Positions 53,028 through 61,882 of a stretch of 64,000 bases of DNA are shown one piece after another. The position numbers and the translations under genes are program-made. Source of the DNA: Scleromatobacter sp039920745 (GTDB taxonomy: Bacteria; Pseudomonadota; Gammaproteobacteria; Burkholderiales; Burkholderiaceae_C). How positions within the stretch are numbered: position 1 is the stretch's first letter; every line of letters begins with the position of its first letter. The stretch lies in assembly GCA_039920745.1 (NCBI GenBank), contig JBDSDD010000063.1, positions 7,595 to 71,594 on the forward strand. Reading direction: 5' to 3'. The notes below the pieces were generated by a model. That model had not been told where the DNA came from. It was given only the letters and a program-made list of their open reading frames with translations, and searched no databases.

Positions 53028-53588
53028 TCAGACTTTCTTGGCTTTTGCCGCCATGCCCTTGAGATGCTGCAGGAACAGCGACAGCGGCATGTCGTCTTTG
53101 GGCGCGATGGTGTAGTGCGTCGCCCGGCCGGGGATCGGACGATCCGCGTCGCGAGTGACGGCCAGGGCTTCTGGAATCGGGGTGCCAGCAGCGATCTCGT
53201 ACCAGTCGAAGTTCTTCAATTGCGGGTTGGTCGTATCGAACACCGACACACCGCGGTGGTCGCCGCGAATTGTCCGGCAACCCTTGACGGTGTACGCCGA
53301 GGCATCGGAAACGATCTGCCCCGTGGTCGGCCGCTTCTTCGATTCCGTGACCAGCTCTCCGCCGGGCCGGCCGCCCACGTACTGCGGCGAGTTGCCTTTC
53401 GAATCGTTGAGCAGGATGTCCGGCAGGCGCGGCCCGTTCGAGGTGACCCATCCGATCAGTGTCGGCTGCATAATGTCGAAGCTGTCGTCCGCGCGCTGGC
53501 CGCGGTAGAGGTTGACCGGTGTCTGGCCTTCGTAGAACCGGCCTGACTTGTTCGCAGAGGTATAGACCTGCTTGAGTTCGTCGCTCAT
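53028..53588 (-). CDS. Tse2-like ADP-ribosyltransferase-type toxin
   Basis: 186 residues from ATG; a TTG 15 bp upstream is possible. Strings NLYRGQRADDSFD, GPRLPDILL, GVSVFDTTNP, TPIPEALAVTRDADR and ATHYTIAPKDDMPLSLFLQH follow the order of Tse2 (LYRA, APDIV, GTSVFD, HYTI). Tse2 is a cytoplasmic T6SS effector of the ADP-ribosyltransferase group. No signal peptide. Paired with the Tsi2-like gene. No T6SS genes nearby. Confidence 0.72.
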   Translation of the reverse strand: MSDELKQVYTSANKSGRFYEGQTPVNLYRGQRADDSFDIMQPTLIGWVTSNGPRLPDILLNDSKGNSPQYVGGRPGGELVTESKKRPTTGQIVSDASAYTVKGCRTIRGDHRGVSVFDTTNPQLKNFDWYEIAAGTPIPEALAVTRDADRPIPGRATHYTIAPKDDMPLSLFLQHLKGMAAKAKKV

Positions 53589-53681
53589 GGGTATGTGCGG
53601 CAAGGGTTGTCGATCCAGGCAGCGTAGCGCCGCGCCGGGAGAGCGCCATCCCTCGTTCGCGACGTCGGCCGGGATCGACGA

Positions 53682-55388
53682 CTACAAGGCGTCGGACGCG
53701 AAATCCGCCAGGCGCGAGCGCTCGCCGCGCGCCAGCGTGATGTGCCCGCCGTGCGGCCAGCCCTTGAAGCGGTCGACCGCGTAGGTCAGGCCCGAGCTGC
53801 CTTCGGTGAGGTAGGGCGTGTCGATCTGTGCCAGGTTGCCCAGGCAGATGATCTTGGTGCCCGGGCCGGCGCGCGTGATCAGCGTCTTCATCTGCTTGGG
53901 CGTCAGGTTCTGCGCCTCGTCGATGATGACGAACTTGTTGAGGAACGTGCGGCCGCGCATGAAGTTCAGGCTCTTGACCTTGATCTTGGAGCGCACGAGG
54001 TCCTGCGTCGCTGCGCGGCCCCATTCGCCGGCGCCGCCGTCACCCTTGGACAGCACCTCGAGGTTGTCATCGAGCGCGCCCATCCACGGGCCCATCTTCT
54101 CTTCCTCGGTGCCGGGCAGGAAGCCGATGTCCTCGCCAACGGGCACGGTGACGCGGGTGACGATGATCTCGCTGTAGCGGCGCTCGTCCATCACCTGGGC
54201 CAGGCCGCAGGCCAGCGTCGCCAGCGTCTTGCCGGTGCCGGCGGTGCCAGTCAGCGTCAGGAAGTCGACCTCCGGATCCATCAGCAGGTTCAGGGCGAAG
54301 TTCTGCTCGCGGTTGCGCGCGGTGATGCCCCAGACGGCATTCTTGGCGTGCGTGAAGTCGCGCAGCGTCTTGAGCACGGCCGACTTGCCGGTGATCTCCG
54401 TGACGCGGGCATACAGCGGCGCGGCGCCCGGGGTCTCGAGGTAGACGAACTGGTTGATCAGCAGCGACGGAACGAGCGGGCCGACGATGCGGTAGAACGT
54501 GTGGCCGCCCTGGTTCCAGCTCTCCATCGTCTTGCCGTGCTTGTCCCAGAAGTCGGCGGGCAGGGCGAGGACGCCGGTGTAGAGCAGGTCGCCGTCGTCC
54601 AGCGTCTTGTCGTTGAAGTAGTCTTCCGCGGGCAGGCCCAGGGCACGCGCCTTGACGCGCATGTTGATGTCCTTGGACACCAGCACCACGTCGCGGCTGC
54701 CGTGCTGCTCGCGCAGCGCCTGAACGACCGCCAGGATCTGGTTGTCGGCCTTGCCCTGCGGCAGGCCCGACGGCGCCTTGGCGTCGAGGAACTGGGTCTG
54801 GAAGAACAGCTTGCCGCCGGCCTCGCGGTGGCCCGTCTTCGACAGCGGGATGCCCGCGACCGGGTCCAGCGAGCCCTCGGTGGCCAGGCCGTCGAGGTCG
54901 CGCGAGACCTGGCGCGCGTTGCGCGCGACCTCGGTCATGCCCTTCTTGTGGTTGTCGAGCTCCTCCAGCGTGATCATCGGGAGGTAGACGTCGTGTTCCT
55001 CGAAGCGGAACAGCGAGGTCGGGTCGTGCAGCAGTACGTTGGTGTCGAGCACGAACAACTTGGCTGGGCCGCCCGAGCGCGCGCGCTTGCGGGCGCCGCC
55101 GAGGCTGGTCTTGGGCTTGGCGGCGGGCGCGGGCGCGATGGGATAGGCGGCCGGCGCCTTCATTGGCAGGCCCGTGGGGGCGGGGGTGCGCGCCTGCGGG
55201 GCAGGCGAAGGCTTGGTGGCGGCTTTGGCGACGGCCGTCTCCGACCGGTCGTCATGAAGATCCAGCAGCTTCGATTTCGGTTCCGCGGCCTTCTGGACGC
55301 GGCGGCTCGTCTTGGGAGCCGATTGCGATTCGTAGTCAGCAGCCGACAGAAGAGCTGCGCGAGTGGCGGGAGGCTTCGGAAGTGGCAT
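53682..55388 (-). CDS. PIN-PhoH family ATPase (PhoH2-like)
   Basis: 568 residues. Residues 1-95 are basic and Pro/Ala-rich; the PIN nuclease domain begins at KLFVLDTNVLLHDP (about 107) with acidic sites; the PhoH ATPase has TGTAGTGKTLATLA (near 383) and a KFVIIDEAQNLTPKQMKTL Walker B. Such PIN-PhoH proteins act as RNA helicase-nucleases. Full-length. Confidence 0.93.
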   Translation of the reverse strand: MPLPKPPATRAALLSAADYESQSAPKTSRRVQKAAEPKSKLLDLHDDRSETAVAKAATKPSPAPQARTPAPTGLPMKAPAAYPIAPAPAAKPKTSLGGARKRARSGGPAKLFVLDTNVLLHDPTSLFRFEEHDVYLPMITLEELDNHKKGMTEVARNARQVSRDLDGLATEGSLDPVAGIPLSKTGHREAGGKLFFQTQFLDAKAPSGLPQGKADNQILAVVQALREQHGSRDVVLVSKDINMRVKARALGLPAEDYFNDKTLDDGDLLYTGVLALPADFWDKHGKTMESWNQGGHTFYRIVGPLVPSLLINQFVYLETPGAAPLYARVTEITGKSAVLKTLRDFTHAKNAVWGITARNREQNFALNLLMDPEVDFLTLTGTAGTGKTLATLACGLAQVMDERRYSEIIVTRVTVPVGEDIGFLPGTEEEKMGPWMGALDDNLEVLSKGDGGAGEWGRAATQDLVRSKIKVKSLNFMRGRTFLNKFVIIDEAQNLTPKQMKTLITRAGPGTKIICLGNLAQIDTPYLTEGSSGLTYAVDRFKGWPHGGHITLARGERSRLADFASDAL

Positions 55389-55429
55389 GAGGTTGCGGAC
55401 GCGTCGCGGTGGTTAGGAAAGAGAAAAGA

Positions 55430-55460
55430 AAAAAGCCGCACAGGAACCTGGGCGGCTTTT
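55430..55460 (-). terminator. Terminator after the large GH55-like gene
   Basis: GCCGC and GCGGC arms around a 12-nt loop, with A and T runs on either side, so usable on the minus strand. About 235 nt past the stop. Confidence 0.6.
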
Positions 55461-55521
55461 TGCTGGAAGTGCGCGGTTGTGGGACTCGGGCATGAAACCC
55501 ATTATGCACATTCCGGAATGA

Positions 55522-55602
55522 CAGCCCCACGGTCGCTGGCGCTCCCTGCCCCCGAGGGGCCGGCCGCGGGCGGCCCGGCAGAGCCGGACCCGCCGCTCCC
55601 TT
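55522..55602. repeat. Dispersed intergenic repeat, copy B
   Basis: Shares AGCCCCACGGTCGCTG, CTCCCTGCCCCCGAGGGGCC and CCCGGCAGAGCCGG with 35422-35524. Non-coding. Confidence 0.65.
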
Positions 55603-55694
55603 GTACTTCCATCGAGGTATCCGAGCGGCCGCGCGGGCAGAAATTACCACCCGCTCGCCATCATGGATACTTCGATCGAAGTGTCCGCTGCAGT

Positions 55695-58070
55695 CTACGG
55701 GTAGCTGATGAGGTCGACCGGCGTCGTCGACGTTCCCTGCGCCGCCGCGCCCGTGTTGTTGACGACGTGGCTGATCGTCCCGTTGCCGCCCAGCGAGACC
55801 GTGAGGATGCTGTGCAGCTTGACGCCGGCGGTGTCGGGCACCTCGAAGCCGCGCGCGGCGTTGATGTTGGTGTTGGTGCCACCGATATTGAAGAAGCAGT
55901 AGCTGCCCAGGCCCCAGGCCTCGTGGTTCTTCACGTTGGCGCCGACCTTGTACGCGGCCCAGCCGTTGCCATTGCCGCTGGACCACGCGGCCTGGCTCGG
56001 CACGTCGTAGGGCATCTCGTTCTGGAAGAAGATCGTCTTGCCGTTCTCGCCGTTCCACAGCACCTGGTACTTCTGGTAGTGCTCGACGAACAGCCCCGTG
56101 GCCAGCACGTTGGCGCCGTTGACCAGCAGGCCCGTCTCGGCGGTGTTGACCGTCCAACCCGTCGCGGCGCTGCCGTGGTCGGCGCGCCAGGCCCAGATGT
56201 CGTCGACGATCACGTTGTTGCTGTTGACGATCAGACTGTTGGTGGCCTTGCCCGACACCGCCCCGCCGATGCGGAAGAAGACATCCTGGACTGTGGTGGG
56301 ATTGCCCGCGTGGCTCACCGTCGACGCGCCCGGCCCGACGGTCAGCAGCGACGCGCTGTTGGTCGTGCCGGCATCGAACAGCAAGCCGGCGATCCTGACC
56401 CCGTCGACGTCGCCCACCGTCATCGGCGTCACGCCGCCCGTGGGCTGCAGCGTCGGGAAGCCGATGCCCAGAACGACGGTGTTGGCCCGCGTGATGTTGA
56501 TCGGCTGCTCGATCGAATAGACGCCCGGCGTGAAGAACAGGTTCAGGCCGGCGGCCAGCGCGGCGTTGAGGGTGGCGCCGGTGACGCCCGGCTTGGCGAC
56601 GTAGAACTGGCTCATCGGCAGCGACGTGCCCGGCGTGGGCGAGCCGACGTTCCAACTCGCGCCCGATGAGTTCGTGCGCAGCGAAGGCGCGAACACGCGG
56701 TACTTGCCGGTGGAATCGATGTAGAGGTACGGCTTCTCGCGCGAGGCCGGCGTCGTGGCGACGGTGGTATCCGGCGGCGCCGGGAAGGACTGCGGTGGCG
56801 CGCCGGCGACGCCCGAGAACACCGTGTTCCAGACGCCGTCGTACCAGACCCCCACGTTGGAGTCCCGCGTGTACCACTGCTGCTGCGAGCCGGTGGACAC
56901 GATGTTGTCGACGCGGCTGTCGGCGATGTAGCCGCCGCTCGAATAGCCCTGGCCCTGGCCCTGGTTGGTCGGGCCCATGTGCAGGTTGCCGATGATGTGG
57001 ACGCGGCGCATCGGCGCGGCCTGCGAGACTGCCCACTCCGTGGTGCCGCCGCCCGGCACGATGGCCAGGTTCTCCACCGAGCGCCAGAAGTTCTGGGTCG
57101 CGTTGGTCTGGTCGCCCAGGTTCCAGCCGCTGTCCACGGTCACGCCGCCGTTGAGCTGCACGTCGCCCGGATTCTGGCCCAGGCCCTGCACGGACTCGTA
57201 GAAGCCCAGTTTGGCGGTGACGTTGTAGGTGCCCGGCTTGAACAGGAACGCAGTGCGCTCGCTGCCGAACTGCGCCGTCGAGCTCAGCAGCTCCGCGTTG
57301 AAGGTGCTGTCGAGCGACGACTGGATCGTCGCGGCCGACATCGTCGAGTCGAAGATCTTCACGTTGGGGCCGAAGTCGGGCGTGTCGGACGTTGGGATCG
57401 TGGTCAGCTTGATCACGCGGAACGACGACGCCGCGTCGTTGAAGCTGTTGGCGGTCAGGTTGGCGTTGTTGGCCGTGAGCTTGACCACGCCGCCGCCGTA
57501 GTTGACGTCGGCATACAGGTCGACCTCGTAGCCCGCCGTCACCTTCACGGAGGAAATGCGGTCGTTCCAGGTGCTGCCGACCCAGTTGCTGTCGGCACTG
57601 GCGCAGAACGTGTCGCCGGCATAGTTGGCGTCGGCGTAGAAGCAGATCGTCCCGCTGGGCGCTGGGGCGGGTGCGGGGGCTGGCGCGGGCGCGGGCGGCG
57701 GCGGGGCGGGGGCCGGCGGCGGGGTGGTCGTGCCGACCGTGTACGTGAACGTCGCCGAGTCGTAGGCCGGCGAGCCGTTGTTGTAGGTGAAGTTGTAGCT
57801 CAGCGTGTTGCCATTGGCGACAGTTACCGGCTGTTCGTCCTGGGCGGTGGCAGCGTTGTAGGTCATGCGCAGGTTCTGCTGCGGCCCGCCGTTGACCTGG
57901 TAGTGAACATCGACCCACGTCGTGTTGACGTTGGATTTGAACCAGATCGTGGCGGTCGGGCCCGATACCGTTACCCCTTGGGTGAAATCAGCGGCACTGG
58001 CATGGGCACCGAACGTCAGTAGCGCCGCAAATATTACCCAGGGGGAACTCTTCAATCCAGTGATCTGCAT
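55695..58070 (-). CDS. Secreted GH55-like beta-helix protein with CBM56 and crystallin-like domains
   Basis: 791 residues. Signal peptide ends in THASA-type FGAHASA. Residues ~28-115: a CBM56-like glucan-binding domain (FTQGVTVSGPTATIWFKSNV, YNFTYNNGSPAYDSATFTYT). Then a Pro/Ala linker and a beta/gamma-crystallin-like unit (ICFYADANYAGDTFC, VDLYADVNYGGGVVKL). From ~230: a large beta-helix region (DTPDFGPNVKIFDSTM, AFLFKPGTYNVTAKLGFYES, NFWRSVENLAIVPGG, SREKPYLYIDSTGKYRVF, EMPYDVPSQAAWSS) like GH55 exo-beta-1,3-glucanases and proteins labelled adenylyl cyclase/F5-8 in actinobacteria. Reaction inferred. Paralogue of the next gene. Confidence 0.75.
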   Translation of the reverse strand: MQITGLKSSPWVIFAALLTFGAHASAADFTQGVTVSGPTATIWFKSNVNTTWVDVHYQVNGGPQQNLRMTYNAATAQDEQPVTVANGNTLSYNFTYNNGSPAYDSATFTYTVGTTTPPPAPAPPPPAPAPAPAPAPAPSGTICFYADANYAGDTFCASADSNWVGSTWNDRISSVKVTAGYEVDLYADVNYGGGVVKLTANNANLTANSFNDAASSFRVIKLTTIPTSDTPDFGPNVKIFDSTMSAATIQSSLDSTFNAELLSSTAQFGSERTAFLFKPGTYNVTAKLGFYESVQGLGQNPGDVQLNGGVTVDSGWNLGDQTNATQNFWRSVENLAIVPGGGTTEWAVSQAAPMRRVHIIGNLHMGPTNQGQGQGYSSGGYIADSRVDNIVSTGSQQQWYTRDSNVGVWYDGVWNTVFSGVAGAPPQSFPAPPDTTVATTPASREKPYLYIDSTGKYRVFAPSLRTNSSGASWNVGSPTPGTSLPMSQFYVAKPGVTGATLNAALAAGLNLFFTPGVYSIEQPINITRANTVVLGIGFPTLQPTGGVTPMTVGDVDGVRIAGLLFDAGTTNSASLLTVGPGASTVSHAGNPTTVQDVFFRIGGAVSGKATNSLIVNSNNVIVDDIWAWRADHGSAATGWTVNTAETGLLVNGANVLATGLFVEHYQKYQVLWNGENGKTIFFQNEMPYDVPSQAAWSSGNGNGWAAYKVGANVKNHEAWGLGSYCFFNIGGTNTNINAARGFEVPDTAGVKLHSILTVSLGGNGTISHVVNNTGAAAQGTSTTPVDLISYP

Positions 58071-58414
58071 GTCTCTTCCTTAACATTGCTTTAATCGAGA
58101 GCGGATTGTGGGAGTCCGACAACGTGGCCTCGGCAGCAGATGAAACGAGACGTTTCTGGCGAAAAACGCACGGGAAAGTCGCGTTATGAAAGCGCTACCA
58201 ATGGTCCCGGTTTCAATGGCCGATGGAATCATTGGAATAACGATGCCATTCCAGTTTCAATACTTAACAAATACTTATTTGTACGTTTTTTGCTGTTATA
58301 TAAATCTGCTGCGTTGCAGCATCCATTTCAGACGAAGGATATTCAACGAAATACAGAACCAATACCCCGAACCGGGGATGGAAAAATAATGAAAATGCGT
58401 TGTCGCGCGCAACG
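58071..58414. other. AT-rich control region upstream of the large GH55-like gene
   Basis: About 340 bp, lower in GC than the surroundings. Holds a LacI-type operator-like palindrome at 58187, a GAAACG-AGA-CGTTTC inverted repeat at 58142-58156 and an AT-rich run (58255-58310). No supported gene. Confidence 0.5.
58187..58200. promoter_or_regulatory. LacI-family operator-like site upstream of the large GH55-like gene
   Basis: TGAAAGCGCTACCA, reading TGGTAGCGCTTTCA on the gene strand; fits TGNNANCGNTNNCA. Lies 117 bp before the start. The similar site at 60266 precedes the paralogue. Confidence 0.55.
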
Positions 58415-60217
58415 CTACGGGTAACGGAGGAGGTTCACCGCGACCGCTCCGGCGTCCTTGGTGCGGTCGCCGCGGTCGTTGACGACGTGGGCGATAGCGC
58501 CCTGGCCGCCGAGCGACACGGTGACCATGGCGTGCATCCGGACGCCGGGCGTCTCGGGCACCTCGAACGCGCGCGCCGCCTGGATGTGCTCGCCCGGCTC
58601 ATGGCGGCTGAAGAAGCAGTAGCTGCCCAGCCCCCAGGCCTCGTGCCGCTTGACGCCGTCGCCGACCTTGTAGGCCGCCGCGCCGTTGCTGCTGCCCGTC
58701 ATCCATTGGCGCTGGCGCGGTACGTCGTACGGCATCTCGTTCTGGTAGAAGATCGTGCGGCCGTTCTCGCCGTTCCAGACGACCTGGTACTGGCGGTAGT
58801 GCTCGACGAACAGGCCGGTGGCGAGCACGTCGCTGCCGTTGACGAGCACGCCGGTCTCGGCGGGGTTGATGTTCCAACCCGGCGCCGCGTCGCCGTGGTC
58901 GGCGCGCCAGGCCCACACGTGGTCGATGATCGCGTCGTTGCTGTGGACGACCAGGCTCACGCCGGCCTTGCCAGCCACGGCCCCGCCGATGCGGAAGAAC
59001 ACGTCCTGCACCGTCACCGGATCGGCGACGTGGCGCCGTGTCGTGGTGCCGGCGCCTATCGTCAGCAACTGGTCGGTGGACACGACGCCGGCGTCGAACA
59101 ACAGGCCGGCGAGCCGCACGCCATCGACATCGTCCACGGCCATCGGGCGGATGCCCTTGAGCGGCTGCAGGGTCGCAAAGCCGATGCCCAGCACGACGGT
59201 GCGCGCGCGGGTGACGTGGATCGTCTGCTCGAGCGGGTAGATGCCCGGCGTGAACAGCAGGTTCAGGCCGGACGCGAGTGCGGCGTTGATCCTCGCGCCG
59301 CTGTCGCCCGGTTTGGCGACGAAGAACTGGCGCAGCGGGATCGACGTGCCCGGCGTCGGTGCGTCCGGGCCCCAGCTCGCGCCCGACGCGTCGGTGCGCA
59401 GCGCCGGCACGAACACGCGGTACCTGCCGTCGACGTCGACGTAGAGCCAGGGCTTCTCGCGCGAGCGGGGCGTCGTCGCCAGCGTCGTCACGGGCGGGGT
59501 CGGGAACGATGTCGGCGGCGCGCCCACCACGCCCGAGAAAACGGTGTTCCAGCCGCCGCCTGACCAACCGCCTGCGACGTTGCTGTCGCGCGTGTACCAC
59601 TGCTGCTGGCCGCCGGTGGCCACGCCGCCGTCGATGCGGGTGTCGGCCAGGTAGCCGCCGCTGGCGAAGCCGTGGCCGTTGCCGTCGTTGGAGGGGCTGA
59701 CGCGCAGCCGGCCCAGGATGTGCACGCGCCGCATCGGCGCGGCCTGCGACACGGCCCAGGTCGTCGTGCCGCCCGCGGGCGAGACGGACAAATTCTCCAC
59801 TGAGCGCCAGAAGTTGATCAGCACGTTGTCGCGGTCGTCGGCGTTCCAGCCGCTGTCGGCGAGCACGTTGCCCGTGATGCGCACCGCGTCGGGATCACGA
59901 CCCAGGCCCTGCACCGAGGTGTAGAAGCCCAGCTTGGCGGTGACGGCGTAGCGGCCCGGCTTGAACAGGAACGCATGGCGCTGCGGGCCGAACTGCGCGG
60001 CCTTGACCAGGTATTGCGCGTCGAAGGCCGCGTCCAGCGCCGCCTGGATCTTGGCGACGGGCGTCGAAGGATCGAAGACGTGGATGTTGGGGCCGAAGTC
60101 AGGCCTGTCGGACGTGGCGAACGACTCCGCGCTCGAGGCGGGCGACCCGGCGCACTGTGCGGGCAGGCCAATGCCCAGCAGGGCGGCGACGCCGGCGGGC
60201 AGGAGTCGTTGCAGCAT
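58415..60217 (-). CDS. Secreted GH55-like beta-helix protein (paralogue)
   Basis: 600 residues: signal (AGVAALLGIGLPAQCA) and then the same beta-helix region as the larger paralogue, without CBM56 or crystallin-like parts. Shared strings: RPDFGPNIHVFDPS, AFLFKPGRYAVTAKLGFYTS, NFWRSVENLSVSPAGG, SREKPWLYVDVDGRYRVF, EMPYDVPRQ. Predicted secreted polysaccharide-active enzyme; substrate (beta-1,3-glucan?) inferred from GH55. The pair may have arisen by duplication. Confidence 0.75.
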   Translation of the reverse strand: MLQRLLPAGVAALLGIGLPAQCAGSPASSAESFATSDRPDFGPNIHVFDPSTPVAKIQAALDAAFDAQYLVKAAQFGPQRHAFLFKPGRYAVTAKLGFYTSVQGLGRDPDAVRITGNVLADSGWNADDRDNVLINFWRSVENLSVSPAGGTTTWAVSQAAPMRRVHILGRLRVSPSNDGNGHGFASGGYLADTRIDGGVATGGQQQWYTRDSNVAGGWSGGGWNTVFSGVVGAPPTSFPTPPVTTLATTPRSREKPWLYVDVDGRYRVFVPALRTDASGASWGPDAPTPGTSIPLRQFFVAKPGDSGARINAALASGLNLLFTPGIYPLEQTIHVTRARTVVLGIGFATLQPLKGIRPMAVDDVDGVRLAGLLFDAGVVSTDQLLTIGAGTTTRRHVADPVTVQDVFFRIGGAVAGKAGVSLVVHSNDAIIDHVWAWRADHGDAAPGWNINPAETGVLVNGSDVLATGLFVEHYRQYQVVWNGENGRTIFYQNEMPYDVPRQRQWMTGSSNGAAAYKVGDGVKRHEAWGLGSYCFFSRHEPGEHIQAARAFEVPETPGVRMHAMVTVSLGGQGAIAHVVNDRGDRTKDAGAVAVNLLRYP

Positions 60218-60265
60218 GTCTCGCGAGCGCCTTTTTCATGAAGTGCCGCTATTGTGGCGCAACCA

Positions 60266-60279
60266 TGAAACCGCTTTCA
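60266..60279. promoter_or_regulatory. LacI-family operator-like site upstream of the GH55-like paralogue
   Basis: TGAAACCGCTTTCA, near-perfect palindrome fitting TGNNANCGNTNNCA. 49 bp before the start, in the gap after the aminopeptidase gene. Confidence 0.6.
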
Positions 60280-60287
60280 ATGGGCAA

Positions 60288-61694
60288 TCAGGCGGCGCAG
60301 GCGGCCTCGACGTCCACCCTGCTGCGCGCGATGTGCGGCCCCAGCTCGCGCCGGCTGTCAGCGGTCACTAGGATGTCGTCCTCGATGCGAATGCCGCCGA
60401 AGTTCGCGTGCTTTTCGAACATCGCGTAGTCGATGAAGTTCGCGTGGCGGCCTTCGGCCTTCCAGCGCTCGGTGAGCCAGCGGTTGATGTAGACGCCGGG
60501 CTCGATCGTCACGACGAAGCCAGGCTGCAGCGGCCGCGCGAGGCGCAGCGACTTGTGGCCGAACAGCGTGCTGCGAACATACCCGTCGCCGTAGCCGACG
60601 TCGTTTTCGCCCAGGCCTTCCATGTCGTGCACGTCCAGGCCCATCATGTGGCCAGTGCCGCACTGGAAGAAGATCGCGTGCGCGCCGGCCTGCACGGCCT
60701 CGGCGGCGTCGCCGCGCATGAAGCCCAGCGCGATCATGCCGTCCACCATCACGCGGCACGCGAGTTCATGCACGTCGCGGTAAGGCACGCCTGGCGCGAC
60801 GGCGGCAATCGCCTGGGTTTGCGCATCGAGCACCAAGTCGTAGAGCTCGCCCTGCAGAGTGCCGAAGTGGCCGCCGACGGGGATGGTGCGCGTGATGTCG
60901 GACGCGTAACCGATGGGTGAGTTCGCGCCGGTGTCGTTGACGATCAACTCGCCGCCCTGAAGCCGCACCGAGTGATCGTGGTTGTGCAGGATCTCGCCGC
61001 GGCTCGTGAAGATGGACGGGTAGGCCAGGCGCCGGCCGTGCTTGAGCGCGAGGCCCTCCATCGCGCCGACGACCTCCTGCTCCACGACGCCGGGTCGACT
61101 GAGTCGCATCGCCAGGTGGTGCAGGTCGTGCGTGACGTGCAGCGCGTTCTCGATCTCGGCAACCTCGGCCGTGCTCTTGACCGAGCGCAGTGCGATCACG
61201 GCCAGCGTCAGCGCGCGGCTGGCGGCGGCGTCGAGTTGGGTGTCGGCCAGGCCCAGCCAGGCGGCGATGGCAAGGCGCGACTCGCCGCGGAACGGTTTGA
61301 GGAAGTGCACGTCGCGCCCGGACGCACGCGCCTGTGCGAGCGTGGCCGCGAGTTGCGCGGTCGTGGCGGTCCGGGCGATGGCCGACTGCGCCGCGCGTTC
61401 GGCGATGCTGGTCAGCGGGCCGGTCCACACGAGATGGTCGATGCCGATGTCGTCGCCGAACAGCGTGGCGCTGTCGGCGTCGATGTCGAGTACCAGCGCG
61501 AGCTCGGGTTGCTGCAGGCCGCAGAAGTACAGGAAGCTGGAATCCTGGCGGAAGTCGTACGCGTTGTCGCGGTAGTTCATCGGGCTGTCGACGTGGCCTG
61601 GCAGCAGCACGAGTCCCCGCGCGTCGGCGTCACGCAGGCGGGCGAGGAGGGCGGCGCGGCGCGCCTGGTAGGTGGCGGCGGGGAACATCGACAT
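60288..61694 (-). CDS. pepP: M24 aminopeptidase P (Xaa-Pro aminopeptidase)
   Basis: 468 residues. Metal ligands appear in order: VNDTGANSPIGYASDITRT (two Asp), GTGHMMGLDVHDMEG (His), VTIEPGVY (Glu) and GIRIEDDILVT (Glu). N-terminal domain PMNYRDNAYDFRQDSSFLYF. Removes N-terminal residues before proline. Starts at MSMFPAATYQ. Upstream of the GH55-like paralogue on the same strand. Confidence 0.93.
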   Translation of the reverse strand: MSMFPAATYQARRAALLARLRDADARGLVLLPGHVDSPMNYRDNAYDFRQDSSFLYFCGLQQPELALVLDIDADSATLFGDDIGIDHLVWTGPLTSIAERAAQSAIARTATTAQLAATLAQARASGRDVHFLKPFRGESRLAIAAWLGLADTQLDAAASRALTLAVIALRSVKSTAEVAEIENALHVTHDLHHLAMRLSRPGVVEQEVVGAMEGLALKHGRRLAYPSIFTSRGEILHNHDHSVRLQGGELIVNDTGANSPIGYASDITRTIPVGGHFGTLQGELYDLVLDAQTQAIAAVAPGVPYRDVHELACRVMVDGMIALGFMRGDAAEAVQAGAHAIFFQCGTGHMMGLDVHDMEGLGENDVGYGDGYVRSTLFGHKSLRLARPLQPGFVVTIEPGVYINRWLTERWKAEGRHANFIDYAMFEKHANFGGIRIEDDILVTADSRRELGPHIARSRVDVEAACAA

Positions 61695-61882
61695 GCGGCA
61701 TCTCCGGAAAGGCGTGGACCGCGTGAATTATCACGACAGCCGGCCGCATGAAATTCGGTTCGGTGTTGGTTCTAGGCGTTACCTCGGGCGCGGCCGCAGG
61801 CATCGGCTGCGAAAATCCGCCCGCATTCGACGTCGCGGCCACAAGCCGCGCCCTCCTGACCCCGCCCACGGATCGACCCCTC

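Larger units (their letters stand above)
55389..55694. other. Intergenic: repeat B and a terminator, no gene
   Basis: Holds the dispersed repeat at 55522-55602 and the hairpin at 55430-55460. Nothing coding seen. Confidence 0.6.
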
